Notes: generated by a model from the sequence alone, not told the origin. Shown: positions 48,784-58,978, counted from the stretch's first letter. The stretch is DNA of 64,000 nucleotides from Idiomarina rhizosphaerae (GCF_024159085.1 NZ_JAMZDE010000007.1:372001-436000), one strand, 5' to 3'. Program-made: numbers and translations.

Positions 48784-49334
48784 CGCGCCAGCTTCTGCCC
48801 TACTCCCAGACTGATGGTGTCCATAACATTAAGCCAGGCTTCATCCATAGCATTGACTAAGGCAGGATAGCCGTCGCTTTTCAACGGTACGGTTTCAGTA
48901 AAGGTTCCTTCCAGCACCGTCTGGTTATCCTGACTTTTATACTCCCAGTGACCCGCAACAACGGCACGTGAGTCATTACTTCCATAAAAATCATCAACCC
49001 AAACCGTTAGCTTGCCTTCGCAATTGTCAGCCAGCAACAGGCGCTGAACACTACGCTGAAGTTGATGCGCCAGAGGCGTACTCCAGCGGTGCTGCCGGGC
49101 ACTATGCCAGCGGGTTTCATCCTGCTGTAGTTGCAACCCCGGCTTCGCCGCTGAATCACCCACAAACACAGGACGCTTATCCGCATGACACAAGGCTTCC
49201 ACAGACTCACTCAAATGTGGAAGTCGATATTGCGTTATCTCGTATGAGTTAGAGGAACACCCGGCGAGCAAAGCAATTGCTGCAACCATAATCAACGGCT
49301 TCAGTCTTTTTGGAGAGGAATCTCTGCTATTCAT
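48780..49334 (-). CDS. pqiC: PqiC-like outer-membrane lipoprotein
   Basis: PqiC is the lipoprotein that docks the PqiB tunnel at the outer membrane in intermembrane lipid transport. The 184 residues have a lipoprotein signal with Cys26 in ALLAGCSS and the DUF330/ABC_trans_aux pattern, including YRLPHLSES near the N terminus and WVDDFYGSNDSRAVVAGHW in pieces later on. It overlaps the end of pqiB by eight bases and completes pqiABC. Confidence 0.9.
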   Translation of the reverse strand: MNSRDSSPKRLKPLIMVAAIALLAGCSSNSYEITQYRLPHLSESVEALCHADKRPVFVGDSAAKPGLQLQQDETRWHSARQHRWSTPLAHQLQRSVQRLLLADNCEGKLTVWVDDFYGSNDSRAVVAGHWEYKSQDNQTVLEGTFTETVPLKSDGYPALVNAMDEAWLNVMDTISLGVGQKLAR

Positions 49335-50967
49335 AAGCTTTTGGCTCCGGATCAGGTTCTATAGATGGACTGAAAATAAGTGAATTCGGCTGTTCCTGTA
49401 ACAATTCAATTACCGGTTTTAACTCACGTGAAAGCTGCTCAATTTCAGTTAACGTTTGATTCAGTTGCTGTCGTGTCGGGGAACCTTCATTAAAACTGCC
49501 GGTAAGTTCTTTCAGTTGAATAAGGTTTTGCTGCAATAACTGAGGCAACTGCTTCATTTGTGGTTGCTCAACAATAGCCGCCAGGCTTTCCGACACACTA
49601 TCCAGTTTCCTGGCCGTGCTGTCGACCGAGCTCATAGCTGCCGAAAAGTCATTAAGCCCCTGCTCCAGTGGCAACTGATTGAATTTATCCAATAGTGCCG
49701 TTAACTTTTCTTCCAGTCGAGTGAAGTCACTAGCCATTGCCGGCATAACCGGGTATCCGGCAAATATATCGTCGACGCTTTCCTCACCCGCGTTCGGATA
49801 AAAACGAACATCGACAAATAAGGTATTGGTTAACAAGTTAGAGGCTCGGATATTCGCTCTTAAACCCTGCTTAAAGAGTTCTGGTAAACGCCTTTCCCAG
49901 CTTTCAATATCAGTATCGGCCACCAATCCCCTTAGGCGCTCAGGTTCAAAACGAATAAGAATGGGAATACGTTTTAACGGAGCCTCATCACCATTTTCCG
50001 GGAACCAACGCAGCGGCACCTCTCTGACGGTACCAACACGCACCCCTTTAAATTGAACCGGTGCTCCTTTTTCAAGACCAGCAATCGATTCATCCAGTAA
50101 AACAACGTAATCAATACCGTGAATATAACCTTGCTGTTTTGCTTCCTCCAGACTTTCAAACAGCTCGAACTCCTGTTCGCTGGTAAGCTTATCTCCCCGC
50201 GGCTGTCCCTCAGGAACCCCAAAAGTCACACTGGCTCCCAATAGCGACTCTATGGAACCCAGAGCCAAGTCCAGTCCCTGAGAATTCCATTGAATAGAAA
50301 CGCCCCGCTGCAACCAGAACCGCGTATTTTCGGTAATAAGCTCATCATAAGGAGCCTTCACAAAAATTTGGTATCGAGTTTGTCGTTCGTCGACCTGGAA
50401 CTCCGACTGCTCTACCTGACCAACAGTGAAACCTTGATATTGCACTGAATCACCTACTGTTACGCTGGTTTGCCCCTCGCTGGTCAAATTTAACCGACGC
50501 CCGGGAGTTTCCTGAGAAATAACAGGTGGCTGTTCCAGTGCTTTAAAGTGCGACTGCTGCTCTTTAGAGTCACCGGGCTGCAAACGAATATACGCACCTG
50601 ACAGTAAAGTTCCCAGCCCGCTAATTCCCTGTCGCCCGATCCTGGGTTTTACTACCCAAATTCGGGTCTCCGGATTTAACATTCGCTCGGTACCTTCGTT
50701 CATCGCCACTTCTATAACAGCCGAAGAGAAGTCTTCCGACAGGCGCACTTCAGTAACCTGTCCGACGTCGACATTACGAACTTTTACCTGAGTTTTTCCG
50801 GCTTCGATGCCTTCGGCGTCCCCTACTGCCACCGTAATAGTCGGTCCAGTTCCGCGCGTATCCTGCCAAACCATCCAAAGCGCCACAGCAAGGGCCAGCA
50901 GCGGTACAATCCAGACCGGTGATATGCCGGAAAATTTGCGGACCTTAGTCGTTGAACTCTCTGTCAT
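49327..50967 (-). CDS. pqiB: PqiB-like MCE protein (intermembrane transport)
   Basis: PqiB forms a hexameric periplasmic tunnel of stacked MCE rings that moves lipids between membranes. The 546 residues show one N-terminal membrane span (about 18-35). Three MCE repeats follow, starting near 42 (GPTITVAVGDAEGIEAGKTQV in pieces), 160 (TSVTVGDSVQYQG) and 285 (SIAGLEKGAPVQFKG), and a C-terminal coiled coil (about 430-520) rich in Q and L completes it. Start and stop overlap the neighbours (ATGA with pqiA), pointing to coupled translation. Confidence 0.94.
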   Translation of the reverse strand: MTESSTTKVRKFSGISPVWIVPLLALAVALWMVWQDTRGTGPTITVAVGDAEGIEAGKTQVKVRNVDVGQVTEVRLSEDFSSAVIEVAMNEGTERMLNPETRIWVVKPRIGRQGISGLGTLLSGAYIRLQPGDSKEQQSHFKALEQPPVISQETPGRRLNLTSEGQTSVTVGDSVQYQGFTVGQVEQSEFQVDERQTRYQIFVKAPYDELITENTRFWLQRGVSIQWNSQGLDLALGSIESLLGASVTFGVPEGQPRGDKLTSEQEFELFESLEEAKQQGYIHGIDYVVLLDESIAGLEKGAPVQFKGVRVGTVREVPLRWFPENGDEAPLKRIPILIRFEPERLRGLVADTDIESWERRLPELFKQGLRANIRASNLLTNTLFVDVRFYPNAGEESVDDIFAGYPVMPAMASDFTRLEEKLTALLDKFNQLPLEQGLNDFSAAMSSVDSTARKLDSVSESLAAIVEQPQMKQLPQLLQQNLIQLKELTGSFNEGSPTRQQLNQTLTEIEQLSRELKPVIELLQEQPNSLIFSPSIEPDPEPKAYE

Positions 50968-52217
50968 TTATATGCCTCTCGCCAGAATAAGCGTGTATCA
51001 AAACTCATCGCTGCAAGCATAGTAAGAACCACAGCTGCCGCGAATGAAACCGCAGCACTGCCCGGATAAACCGACATAACGGAACCACTACGAACCAAAG
51101 CTACCAGTATCGCAACAACAAAAATATCGATCATTGACCAGCGCCCTATCCAGTCCGTCAGTTTGAATAAAATAAGGCGATGACGAACCGTTTGCGGAGT
51201 TTGCCAGCGAGCTAATATTAGCAAAGTTATCAGCACCAATACTTTAGCAACAGGAATAACCAGACTAGCCACAAAAACAATAGCCGCTATTGGCTTATCT
51301 CCACTTTGCCATAACTCGGTTACCCCGCCAATTATGGTTGACGGTTGATCGCTACCAAATCGGACGGTTTCCATAACCGGTAACCAATGCGCTGGAATTA
51401 ACATAATAGCGCCGGCAGTAATTAACGCGACCGTTGTGCCTGGCCTACGCCACCAGGATGTTTTCTGTGGCTCTGTGCATTGGTAACAAGTATCAGCGTT
51501 CTGAGAATTCAATGCATAACATACCGGGCAAGTCTGTAACCCTTGTTCAAATGCTGTCATTCCGGGTTGACCGTCAGGTGCTGACTGTGACGTTTGAATC
51601 AAATGCCGCCAAACGGGTGTCTGTTTCGCCCGCTCATAAACAAAAAGCAGCAGCACAACAAAAGCACTAAAACTCCAGAACCCCTCCAGTAAGCGAATAT
51701 CAGCCAGGCTGGAAATCTTAACCAACGCCACCAAAGTGCCAAGTAGAAAAACGTCGGTCATTAACCAGGGTTTTAAGTGTTCGGTTAAGCGCAGTAAATA
51801 TAAGCTGCTCCGGTTTCGCGCTGTATTTTTAGCATGACTGTAAACCCAAATCAGGCTCACCAGGTAAATAAACGGAATAAGAATAACCGTTAAAAGAACT
51901 AACACAGCTAATATTTTTTCGTGAAAATAAGAAAGCTGCCAGGCAGCATCCATTAGGGTCATTGACTGTTCAACACCGGCCGCAGAATAACGAATAAAGT
52001 CGACCGACAGACTGGCTAAAAGCATCACCAGAGCCGCGGTGGCCATTGCCACCAAGGTAAAATGCTCTGTTCTCCTGCCATGCTCCAGAACGTACCCGCA
52101 ACGCGGGCATTCAGCTCGCTCATTCCCTGAAAGAACGGCTCGTCGGCTTACCCAGTCGCACTGGGGGCAGCCGACAACATCATTCTTTTCGTTCTGCGTT
52201 ATCCTGCTCGACGTCAT
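50964..52217 (-). CDS. pqiA: PqiA-like inner-membrane protein
   Basis: PqiA is the inner-membrane part of the PqiABC lipid-transport system. The 417-residue protein has two homologous halves, each starting with a four-cysteine rubredoxin-like zinc site (CPQCDW ... CPRCGY near 18-40, CPVCYAL ... CYQCTE near 225-243) followed by four membrane spans. The ATG lies 38 bp inside the end of the antiporter gene on the same strand, so translation may be coupled. The GAAGAAA before it is a weak ribosome site. Confidence 0.94.
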   Translation of the reverse strand: MTSSRITQNEKNDVVGCPQCDWVSRRAVLSGNERAECPRCGYVLEHGRRTEHFTLVAMATAALVMLLASLSVDFIRYSAAGVEQSMTLMDAAWQLSYFHEKILAVLVLLTVILIPFIYLVSLIWVYSHAKNTARNRSSLYLLRLTEHLKPWLMTDVFLLGTLVALVKISSLADIRLLEGFWSFSAFVVLLLFVYERAKQTPVWRHLIQTSQSAPDGQPGMTAFEQGLQTCPVCYALNSQNADTCYQCTEPQKTSWWRRPGTTVALITAGAIMLIPAHWLPVMETVRFGSDQPSTIIGGVTELWQSGDKPIAAIVFVASLVIPVAKVLVLITLLILARWQTPQTVRHRLILFKLTDWIGRWSMIDIFVVAILVALVRSGSVMSVYPGSAAVSFAAAVVLTMLAAMSFDTRLFWREAYK

Positions 52218-54009
52218 TTTCTTCAGGCTCCGCTGAAATCATGGCTATTACTGTCCAACCCGACTGTGGTATCAATTCCCTTTCAGTAGTAAAAATATGG
52301 AGTTTTTCGGCATCGTCCAGCGCAAACATTGGCAAAGCACGAGTTCCATACTTCTGCTGGTAGTCTGCAAAACTAAAACTGTCGGTAATAGGTGTCGACT
52401 TAATTTTAGCGCCTTTAAAATGCAGGCTTGCAAGCTTGGAATAGGTTACGCTGTCGCCAAACAAGTTTAATGTCTTACGGTAACTTTCGGTCAACTGATG
52501 GCTGGCACGGTAGTCCTGTTCTCCACCGTTTAAACCATGCACTTTCCTGGAACCAAACCAGTCCTGATAGTACATTGAAACTAACGGGTTCAGCTGTTTG
52601 TAGGGTGACATAACCAACAACTGGCCAAGGCCGGTTAAATCAATATTGTTAGCCGCGTGCTCAGAAGCCGGGTTACCAAAATACACAGGTAAATTATCCA
52701 TCCGCGCTAACTTGATGTTTTCCCAGTTGGTATCAGCCAGGCGAACCGGAATGCCGCTTTCCTGTATGCTTTTTGCAACCGCCCGCGCCATTTGGTTGGC
52801 ACCGAAAATTAAGAAGCCTTTGGCTTGAGGTTCCAGCAGTCCCAGCATTCTGGCCAGCGGTTTTGCGGTCAGGCTCTGCAATACGACTGTAGTCATTATT
52901 ACTAAGAAAACTAGCGGAACAACCGCCGCGGCTTCTGTCCAGCCTGACTCTTCCATTTTTAATGCGAACAATGCAGACACTGCCGCCGCAACAATACCTC
53001 GGGGAGCTATCCAGGATAATAAAACCTTATCTTTAAACCTCAATTCGGTTCCTATCGCAGACAACCAAACAGCCAAAGGGCGCACCGCAAACAAAATAAT
53101 GGCAATTAGAATAACCGCTGGCATTCCCAACGCATCAAACTCTGCAAAATCCAGCCGCGCTGCCAAAATGATGAAAAGCGCAGAAATAAGAAGCACACTG
53201 AGAGTCTCCTTAAACTCTAGTATTTCTTCCATATTGAGGTTACGCGTATTGGCCATAACCATACCCATAACCGTAACAGTCAATAAGCCGGATTCATGTT
53301 GAATAGCGTTGGATAACGCGAAGACTCCCAGCACTATGGTTAAAGTCGCAACGTTTTGTAAATAATGCGGGAACCAGCCACGACCTAAAGCTAAACCTAA
53401 CAGGCGGGCGGCCCCCCAGCCCAGAGCAAACCCAAGAGCAATGGTTGTCGCGAAAGCCTGCAATGCGTGCAGAAAAGCGACATCCTGGCTGGCAATAATA
53501 AACTCGTATACCAGTACCGCCAGCAAGGCGCCGAGCGGATCAATAATAATGCCTTCCCAGCGTAGAATGTTTGCTAACTTATTAATCGGCCGAATAGAGC
53601 GTATCATGGGTTGAATAACGGTCGGCCCTGTGACCACAACAAGTGCCCCGAACAAAGCTGAAATTTCCCAGCCATAACCCATAATAAAATGCGTTAATAT
53701 GGCTATAACCACAAAGGTCACCAGCATGCCTATGCTGACCAGATTGGTTACCATACGGCCATGACCACGAATTTCTTCAAACTTAAGGGTCAGGCTGCCT
53801 TCAAATAAAATAACCGCAACCGCTAACGAGACAAAAGGAAATAGTAAATCTTCAAATAGCGAGTCGGGTTCAAGTAACCCCAGAGTAGGCCCTAGCAATA
53901 AGCCACAAATTAATAACGGCAGTATTGCCGGCAACTTAATACGCCACGCCAACCACTGACAACTAATGGACAATACGCCAATCAGGGCAAGCATCGATAA
54001 GTCAGACAT
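52180..54009 (-). CDS. Cation:proton antiporter with C-terminal RCK-like domain
   Basis: This is a predicted CPA1-type Na+(or K+)/H+ antiporter of the inner membrane. Of 609 residues, the first 390 form about 12 spans, with GPTVIQPMIR and WEGIIIDPLGALLAV near 130-160 and SWIAPRGIVAAAVSALF near 330. The C-terminal part begins GFLIFGANQMARAVAKSI, a Rossmann dinucleotide pattern like the N-lobe of TrkA/RCK domains, then continues to a second regulatory lobe. Its cation and ligand are unknown. It overlaps pqiA by 38 bp. Confidence 0.88.
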   Translation of the reverse strand: MSDLSMLALIGVLSISCQWLAWRIKLPAILPLLICGLLLGPTLGLLEPDSLFEDLLFPFVSLAVAVILFEGSLTLKFEEIRGHGRMVTNLVSIGMLVTFVVIAILTHFIMGYGWEISALFGALVVVTGPTVIQPMIRSIRPINKLANILRWEGIIIDPLGALLAVLVYEFIIASQDVAFLHALQAFATTIALGFALGWGAARLLGLALGRGWFPHYLQNVATLTIVLGVFALSNAIQHESGLLTVTVMGMVMANTRNLNMEEILEFKETLSVLLISALFIILAARLDFAEFDALGMPAVILIAIILFAVRPLAVWLSAIGTELRFKDKVLLSWIAPRGIVAAAVSALFALKMEESGWTEAAAVVPLVFLVIMTTVVLQSLTAKPLARMLGLLEPQAKGFLIFGANQMARAVAKSIQESGIPVRLADTNWENIKLARMDNLPVYFGNPASEHAANNIDLTGLGQLLVMSPYKQLNPLVSMYYQDWFGSRKVHGLNGGEQDYRASHQLTESYRKTLNLFGDSVTYSKLASLHFKGAKIKSTPITDSFSFADYQQKYGTRALPMFALDDAEKLHIFTTERELIPQSGWTVIAMISAEPEENDVEQDNAERKE

Positions 54010-54102
54010 AATTTCTCCGCTGAAAGTAAGTCATTTTAGAATAGCAGAAGCTAACACTCTGACTACCCTCAAATAACGAATTTAGATGACTATTTTTTAA
54101 AT

Positions 54103-54121
54103 GAGAATGGCTATCATTATT
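54103..54121 (+). promoter_or_regulatory. Candidate Fur box of the fbpABC operon
   Basis: The 19 bases match the E. coli Fur consensus (GATAATGATAATCATTATC) at 14 positions. The right half TATCATTAT is nearly perfect. A TATAAT box follows at 54134-54139, so the site overlaps the expected -35 region. It lies 62 bp upstream of the substrate-binding protein gene. Confidence 0.7.
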
Positions 54122-54182
54122 CGCTTTGTTTGATATAATCGTCGCGTTTCTCTCAAAATAGTTCGTTAAGGAGTCATCTGAA

Positions 54183-55208
54183 ATGCGTAAGTTTCATTCA
54201 CTACTGGCAATACTTGCTGCGACTTCTGCGACACTGGTGTCATTCACTAGCGCCGCCGCTGAAGTTAATATTTACTCAGCCCGAAAAGAAGCGCTGATCA
54301 AACCCGTTCTGGAAAAATTCACTGAAGAAACCGACATCGAAGTTAATTTATTAACCGGTAAAGCGGACGCGCTGCTGGCTAGATTGAACTCCGAAGGCGA
54401 GAATACCCCAGCGGATCTATTCCTAACCGTTGACGCTGGTGCTCTGCATCGCGCTGTTGAAGCAGACGCGTTTCAGGCAGTGAGTTCTGACGAAATTAAT
54501 TCAGCCGTTCCTTCTCATTTTCGCTCTACAGACAACCTTTGGTTCGGATTAAGTTTACGCGCCCGCCCTATTTTTTACTCACCAGAGCGCGTTAACCCGG
54601 ACGAACTGGAATCTTATTTAAGCCTGGCTGATGAAAAATGGAACGATCGTATCTGCATCCGCTCTTCTAATAATCTGTATAACCAGTCGTTAGTAGCAGC
54701 CCTAATTGAACACCACGGCGCAGAAAAAACTGAAGAATGGGCAGAAGACTTTGTCGAAAACTTTGCTCGCAAACCCGTTGGTGGCGACCGCGACCAAATT
54801 AAAGGTGTAGCTTTTGGTGTTTGTGACATTGCTATTGCCAATACCTATTACTTTGGCCATATGCTCAATTCCGACGACGCAGAAGAGCGTTCAGCTGCCG
54901 AAAAAGTAAAAATATTCTGGCCTGCACAGGATAAACAAGGTGCCCATGTGAACGTTTCAGGCATAGGCATTACCAAACACGCTAAAAACGTTGACGAAGC
55001 TCAAAAGCTAATAGAGTTCCTGGTCTCTGAAGAGTCACAAAAATGGTATGCTCAGGCCAACTATGAATACCCAGTTCGCGAAGGCGTTGAGTGGAGTGAA
55101 ACACTCCAGCAATGGGGTGACTTCAAGCAGGATGATATTGAAATGGACATTCTGGGTGAAAATAACGGCGACGCCGTACGCTTAATGAACCGTGCCGGCT
55201 GGCGTTAA
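54183..55208 (+). CDS. fbpA: Ferric iron ABC transporter, periplasmic binding protein (FbpA/FutA type)
   Basis: This periplasmic protein binds free Fe(III) for import. The 341 residues have a signal peptide ending near AAAE and start the mature chain with VNIYSARKE, the usual opening of this family. The adjacent tyrosines in ANTYYFGHM near residue 222 are the iron ligands of FbpA-type proteins. The first of three genes for one transporter, it follows a Fur-type promoter and has a AAGGAG ribosome site. Confidence 0.94.
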   Translation: MRKFHSLLAILAATSATLVSFTSAAAEVNIYSARKEALIKPVLEKFTEETDIEVNLLTGKADALLARLNSEGENTPADLFLTVDAGALHRAVEADAFQAVSSDEINSAVPSHFRSTDNLWFGLSLRARPIFYSPERVNPDELESYLSLADEKWNDRICIRSSNNLYNQSLVAALIEHHGAEKTEEWAEDFVENFARKPVGGDRDQIKGVAFGVCDIAIANTYYFGHMLNSDDAEERSAAEKVKIFWPAQDKQGAHVNVSGIGITKHAKNVDEAQKLIEFLVSEESQKWYAQANYEYPVREGVEWSETLQQWGDFKQDDIEMDILGENNGDAVRLMNRAGWR

Positions 55209-55230
55209 TTTGCTACCAGGAGATGCGTAA

Positions 55231-56859
55231 ATGAACCGTGGCACGCTGTTGCTGTTTGCCGTCGCGGTCTTGATAGGGCTACCACTCATAGTGGTAGCTT
55301 TGTCGTTACTGAACCCTCAATGGGACACTCTGCAACATCTTTGGCAAACCGTAATACCGGAATACATCGGTCATTCAGTGATCTTATTATTCGCTGTCGG
55401 TACCGGTGTCACTTTGCTCGGGGTAAGTACTGCCTGGTGCATTAGTCAATACGATTTTCCCGGCTGGCGTTGGTTAAGCTGGGCGTTATTGCTGCCACTG
55501 GCTATGCCTGCCTACATTACAGCTTATACCTATACGAGCCTGCTCGATTATGCCGGACCAGTACAAGGTGTTATCCGGGACATTTTCTCAGTCAATATAG
55601 GTGAGTACTGGTTTCCGCAAATACGCAGCCTGAACGGTGCTATCTTTGTTCTTTGTATTGTTCTTTACCCCTATGTCTATCTTATTACCCGCTCCGCTTT
55701 CATGCAGCAATCGACAACCGCGTTTGAAAGTGCAAAAACTCTGGGCGCCAGCTCATTAAGAAGTTTCTGGAAAGTCGCTCTGCCACTGGCGCGGCCGGCT
55801 ATAGCAACCGGCGTCACTTTGGCGTTAATGGAAACTCTGGCCGATTACGGCACCATGGAATACTTCGGCGTCACGGTATTTACCACAGGTATCTTCCGCA
55901 CCTGGTATGGTATTGGTGATGCACAAGGAGCCCTGCAGCTATCGGCTTTACTGCTGGTATTCGTGATTATTTTGATAATGGTCGAGCGCTACTCAAGACG
56001 CCGCGCTCGTTTTTATCAGCAACGTTCTGCAACCAAACCTCCTCAGCGGCGACCACTAAGCGGCTGGCGAGCGGCTCTGGCTTCGCTGGTCTGCTGGCTA
56101 CCAGTTGTGCTTGGCTTTGTTATACCAGCGACACAACTGCTCTTGTGGTCGGTTCAGAAATCTGAAATATGGCAACAAAGCGAATTCTGGATGCTAACCT
56201 TTAACACGCTTTGGTTGGGCTTATTAGCGGCATTAATTACTGTTACTCTGGCGTTATGGCTTGCTTATGGTCGCCGTCGCCACCCTACCCGACCTTTGCG
56301 CGCGGCTATCAGCCTGGCTGGCATGGGCTACGCTATTCCCGGTATTGTTATAGCGGTTGGATTGTTGTCACCTTTAGCCTGGCTCGATAATCAAATTATC
56401 GCTATCAGTGAATGGGTGTTTGACTTTAATCCCGGGTTATTATTTTCCGGTACCGTTATCGCGCTTTTGTTTGCCTACAGCGTTCGGTTTTTATCGGTGT
56501 CCTTGCAAACCGTTAACTCGGGCCTGGAACAAATTACACCGCAAATGGACGATACCGCACGCACACTGGGCGCCAGCGGTAAACGTATTTTATGGCGGGT
56601 TCACCTGCCGTTGCTCCGTAGCCCGTTATTGGCTGCGCTAATTTTAGTGCTGGTCGATGTCATGAAAGAGCTACCGGCCACGCTGGTGTTACGTCCGTTT
56701 GATTTTAACACTCTGGCGGTGCGCGCATTTGAAATGGCATCTGATGAACGTTTAGCCGATGCCGGGCCACCCGCATTGATGATTGTCGCAGTCGGGTTAA
56801 TTCCGGTTATTATGCTGTCCCGGGCCTTACGCAGCAAAACACTGAAAGCAGGAGAGTAA
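55231..56859 (+). CDS. fbpB: Ferric iron ABC transporter, permease (FbpB)
   Basis: The inner-membrane permease of the ferric transporter is a fused double permease with about 12 spans. In its 542 residues the two coupling (EAA) loops are visible as FESAKTLGASSLRSFWKVALPLARPAI (near 170, in pieces) and DDTARTLGASGKRILWRVHLPLL (near 440, in pieces). AGGAGA lies before the ATG, 22 bp after fbpA. It is followed without a gap by the ATPase gene. Confidence 0.95.
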   Translation: MNRGTLLLFAVAVLIGLPLIVVALSLLNPQWDTLQHLWQTVIPEYIGHSVILLFAVGTGVTLLGVSTAWCISQYDFPGWRWLSWALLLPLAMPAYITAYTYTSLLDYAGPVQGVIRDIFSVNIGEYWFPQIRSLNGAIFVLCIVLYPYVYLITRSAFMQQSTTAFESAKTLGASSLRSFWKVALPLARPAIATGVTLALMETLADYGTMEYFGVTVFTTGIFRTWYGIGDAQGALQLSALLLVFVIILIMVERYSRRRARFYQQRSATKPPQRRPLSGWRAALASLVCWLPVVLGFVIPATQLLLWSVQKSEIWQQSEFWMLTFNTLWLGLLAALITVTLALWLAYGRRRHPTRPLRAAISLAGMGYAIPGIVIAVGLLSPLAWLDNQIIAISEWVFDFNPGLLFSGTVIALLFAYSVRFLSVSLQTVNSGLEQITPQMDDTARTLGASGKRILWRVHLPLLRSPLLAALILVLVDVMKELPATLVLRPFDFNTLAVRAFEMASDERLADAGPPALMIVAVGLIPVIMLSRALRSKTLKAGE

Positions 56860-57918
56860 ATGAGCACATTACTGAATATTGACGCAGTCAGCATCCAGCT
56901 CTCCGGTGACCTCATCGTCGACAGACTGAGTTTGTCTCTGGAGCCAGGTGATATTGGCTGCCTGCTCGGCCCCAGCGGTTGTGGAAAAACCACTCTGCTG
57001 CGCGCTATAGCCGGATTTATTCCGGTTTCCGGCGGAAAAATTGAACTGCACGGAACAACTGTCTCATCCAGCCAGATGCAAATACCAACCGAGCACAGAG
57101 AAGTTGGTATGATGTTTCAGGATTTTTCGTTATTCCCCCACTTAACTGTGGCCGACAATATTCGTTTTGGCATTAATCGATTACCCAAAAAGCAGCAGGA
57201 AGAGCGAGTTAAGGAACTGCTGATCCGCATTGGTCTTAATGGCTATCAAAATCGCTACCCGCACGAGCTATCCGGAGGGCAGCAACAACGTATTGCTCTG
57301 GCTCGCGCTCTGGCTCCAAAACCTAAACTGATGCTGCTTGATGAGCCCTTCTCCAGTCTTGATGCCGAACTGCGCGAAGTGCTGGCTCATGACGTAAGAC
57401 GATTGCTAAAAGAAGAAGGTATTACCGCCTTACTGGTTACTCATGATCAGCAGGAAGCCTTTGCCATGGCAGATAAATCGGGCGTGATGTATTCAGGTCA
57501 GCTACTGCAGTGGGAAACGCCTTATGCCCTTTATCATCAACCAACGCATCAACTGGTCGCCGACTTTATTGGCCGCGGCGTTTTGCTCAATGGCGAAATA
57601 AGAGAACATCAACTGCATTGCGCATTCGGAGTCATAGAGCACTCACAGTTGCACAACAAACCCGACATGAGTGTTAACTTTTTAGTGCGTCCCGATGACG
57701 TATTAATTAATAACGACAGCAGTATGCAGGCCATAGTAGTTGGCTGCGGTTTTCGTGGTTCTCATTACCTCTACACTCTGGAGCTGGCCGATACCAGTCA
57801 CGTGCTGGCTGTAGGCCCTTCACATCAACCGTTAAAAACAGGCGAACAAATCGGGATTGATATCGACTTTGATCACTTAGTGGTATTCGACTCGTCTTTG
57901 TGCGAATTGCCCGACTAA
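56860..57918 (+). CDS. fbpC: Ferric iron ABC transporter, ATP-binding protein (FbpC)
   Basis: This is the ATPase of the ferric transporter. The 352 residues have Walker A GPSGCGKTT near residue 38, Q-loop MFQDFSLFPH, signature LSGGQQQRIALARAL near 140, Walker B LMLLDEPFSSLD and switch His in VTHDQ. A C-terminal TOBE-like domain (about 240-350) is present. The ATG directly follows the fbpB stop, with GGAGAG inside the end of fbpB. Confidence 0.95.
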   Translation: MSTLLNIDAVSIQLSGDLIVDRLSLSLEPGDIGCLLGPSGCGKTTLLRAIAGFIPVSGGKIELHGTTVSSSQMQIPTEHREVGMMFQDFSLFPHLTVADNIRFGINRLPKKQQEERVKELLIRIGLNGYQNRYPHELSGGQQQRIALARALAPKPKLMLLDEPFSSLDAELREVLAHDVRRLLKEEGITALLVTHDQQEAFAMADKSGVMYSGQLLQWETPYALYHQPTHQLVADFIGRGVLLNGEIREHQLHCAFGVIEHSQLHNKPDMSVNFLVRPDDVLINNDSSMQAIVVGCGFRGSHYLYTLELADTSHVLAVGPSHQPLKTGEQIGIDIDFDHLVVFDSSLCELPD

Positions 57919-57991
57919 TTGATGCGTAAAACAAATGACAAGTTGAATGCCTCACTATAGACTTTGAATAATTGTCATATGTGAGGATTCT

Positions 57992-58933
57992 ATGGATTTT
58001 TTAATTGACGCATGGGATTTCAGTCAACATCCCGCAAAGCAACTTCAGTCGCCATCGAGCGCCACAGAAAACACCTGGTTTCATTTTCAACGTGATGCCG
58101 AAGGGTTAACCGAATGGTTAACTCAAGCCGGTATACCAGAACCTCTGATTGATGCGGTACTGGAAGAAGACACCCGCCCTCGTTTTCAGCGTTTACCCGA
58201 CGGTTTCATGCTGTTGCTACGAGGCGTTAATTTAAACACCGGCGAATCTCCCGAAGACATGCTTAGTCTGCGCTTACTCTATTATAAAGGCGCGCTGTAC
58301 AGCTTTCGTAAACGTCCTTTTTTATCCATAGCAAAACTGCGTGAGCAACTTAGCCAGCAAATGGGGCCGGAGTCGTTACACGACTTTATCGTTGCCCTAA
58401 TTGAGCAACTGAACTTACGAATTGAAGATGTGGTGTCCTCGGCAGAACAGCAACTGGAAGCCATTGAAGGTGAAGGCTTTGATAATACGGCATCGGTTCA
58501 GGTAAAACTCACGGCTTTACACCGTCGCCTGTTACGACTTAACCGCTTTATCCGCCCCCAGCTAGCCGCTTTAGAAAAACTCAGTACCGAAACCGAAAAG
58601 GTTATGAGCACGGAGTTACACCAATGGCTGATCAACGAGCGCGATACCACTCAGCGCTTATTCGAACAAATTGACCTGATGCTGGAGCAAGTTTGGATGC
58701 AGCGCGAGCAACTTCAGCAGGCCATAGCCGAAAAAATGAATCGCAACACTTATTGGCTTTCGGTCATTGCCGGAGTGTTTTTACCTCTAAGCTTTTTAAC
58801 CGGTGTTTTCGGAATAAACATTGGCGGCATGCCAGGGGTAGAGAGTGAAGATGCGTTTATGATTTTCTGTGGTGCTCTGGTGGTTATCGCTATTGTCGAA
58901 TTTCTGTTGTTGCGACGTCTCAGATTCTGGTAA
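57992..58933 (+). CDS. zntB: Zinc transporter ZntB (CorA family)
   Basis: This is an inner-membrane CorA-type channel or carrier for zinc. The 313 residues comprise a large acidic cytosolic funnel, then two C-terminal spans. The loop between the spans reads GVFGINIGGMPG, with GIN in place of the GMN of magnesium CorA, which is typical of ZntB. The direction of transport (export or proton-linked import) is debated for the family. It is a single gene between fbpC and the acyl-CoA synthetase. Confidence 0.9.
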   Translation: MDFLIDAWDFSQHPAKQLQSPSSATENTWFHFQRDAEGLTEWLTQAGIPEPLIDAVLEEDTRPRFQRLPDGFMLLLRGVNLNTGESPEDMLSLRLLYYKGALYSFRKRPFLSIAKLREQLSQQMGPESLHDFIVALIEQLNLRIEDVVSSAEQQLEAIEGEGFDNTASVQVKLTALHRRLLRLNRFIRPQLAALEKLSTETEKVMSTELHQWLINERDTTQRLFEQIDLMLEQVWMQREQLQQAIAEKMNRNTYWLSVIAGVFLPLSFLTGVFGINIGGMPGVESEDAFMIFCGALVVIAIVEFLLLRRLRFW

Positions 58934-58978
58934 ACATGACTTATATCAAAGCTGTTTAGACCTAAGTCGAATAGGAAA

